A stretch of DNA of 5,714 nt from Rhodocyclaceae bacterium (GTDB lineage: Bacteria > Pseudomonadota > Gammaproteobacteria > Burkholderiales > Rhodocyclaceae). Positions within the stretch are counted from its first letter, which is position 1, and every line of letters starts with the position of its first letter. This document shows, one piece after another, positions 5,412 to 5,714 of this stretch. The translations under genes and the position numbers were made by a program. The notes beneath the pieces are model-generated. The model was not told where the DNA came from. It made no database searches and saw only the letters and a program-made list of their open reading frames with translations. Where the stretch lies: contig JAUXNZ010000043.1 of assembly GCA_030682595.1 (NCBI GenBank), positions 1 to 5,714 of the forward strand, written 5' to 3'.

Positions 5412-5714
5412 ATGAAAACAATTCGTGTTGCCCTGCCACTGCTCACCACCGCCCTGTTCGCCCACGTCGCGCAAGCCTATGAGCCCGACTGGAAGGTAGG
5501 TCGCATTTATTACCGTAGCATCTGCACGGCCTGCCACACCATCGCCAAGGCGACCATTCAGCCGATCGACAGAACCAAGGCCGAGTGGACGGCGTACCTG
5601 CTGGCCGACAAGCACAACAAAGGCAAGGATACGGTGAGCCAGTACTTCAGCAAACAGTATCGCGACAGCATCAAGGCCACCAACAAGGCCGCTGCGAAAT
5701 TTGCCGACCGGCCC
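5412..5714 (+). CDS. Monoheme c-type cytochrome, cut by the window edge
   Basis: The first 101 codons of a gene that continues past the right edge. It starts with a Sec signal peptide (MKTIRVALPLLTTALFAHVAQA, 1-22, AQA cleavage), so the product should be periplasmic. One heme c site, CTACH, is at residues 38-42, early in the mature protein. The following segment is rich in Lys, Ala and Thr (KAEWTAYLLADKHNKGKD) and has no second heme site in the visible part. AAGGAA at 5400-5405 precedes the ATG with good spacing. It is divergent from the octaheme-cytochrome b pair, which suggests shared regulation and a role as a small electron carrier for that complex. A methionine that could be the sixth heme ligand is not seen in the visible part; it may lie beyond the edge. 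Confidence 0.85.
   Translation, partial: MKTIRVALPLLTTALFAHVAQAYEPDWKVGRIYYRSICTACHTIAKATIQPIDRTKAEWTAYLLADKHNKGKDTVSQYFSKQYRDSIKATNKAAAKFADRP

Overview
The window is GC-rich and tightly packed. Its genes suggest a Gram-negative proteobacterium with a periplasmic cytochrome c system, most plausibly a betaproteobacterium. That placement is inferred from gene content and protein style, not from any phylogenetic marker. There are seven protein genes in two modules that converge on a shared terminator. No tRNA, rRNA, CRISPR array or transposase gene was seen.

Left module (+ strand, 29-2608): four genes with almost no spacing, forming one apparent operon. They are an Fe/Mn superoxide dismutase of the ChrC type, a single-domain rhodanese of the ChrE type, a protein consisting only of the ChrB C-terminal (chromate-resistance) domain, and a 12-helix MFS transporter. 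The second and third genes overlap by 4 bases (ATGA), and the fourth starts on the last base of the third's stop codon. SOD, rhodanese and ChrB are known companions in chromate-resistance clusters such as chrB-chrA-chrC-chrE-chrF of Cupriavidus metallidurans. Here the ChrB protein lacks its N-terminal half, no chrA is visible, and an unrelated MFS carrier occupies the transporter position. The substrate is therefore open: chromate, another oxyanion or a reactive sulfur or oxygen species. The start of the operon and its promoter lie to the left of the window.

Middle (2609-2901): 293 bases without a gene. They hold a roughly 120-base nested palindrome with a very GC-rich core, resembling a dispersed intergenic repeat, then a perfect 15-bp hairpin with A and T tracts that can terminate transcription from both sides.

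Right module (- strand, 5134-2902): an octaheme c-type cytochrome of the tetrathionate-reductase (OTR) family with a signal peptide and a C-terminal membrane anchor, followed by a four-helix cytochrome b. Together they look like a membrane-bound electron-transfer complex linking the quinone pool to periplasmic heme chemistry. Divergent from them, after a 277-base regulatory gap, a small monoheme cytochrome c gene starts at 5412 and runs off the right edge. The gap contains two related palindromic elements 44 bases apart, centre to centre, next to a candidate promoter for the octaheme gene.

The most notable points are the chr-like operon without ChrA, an SOD with altered second-shell active-site positions, the octaheme/cytochrome b/monoheme locus with its paired operator-like sites, and the nested intergenic palindrome.
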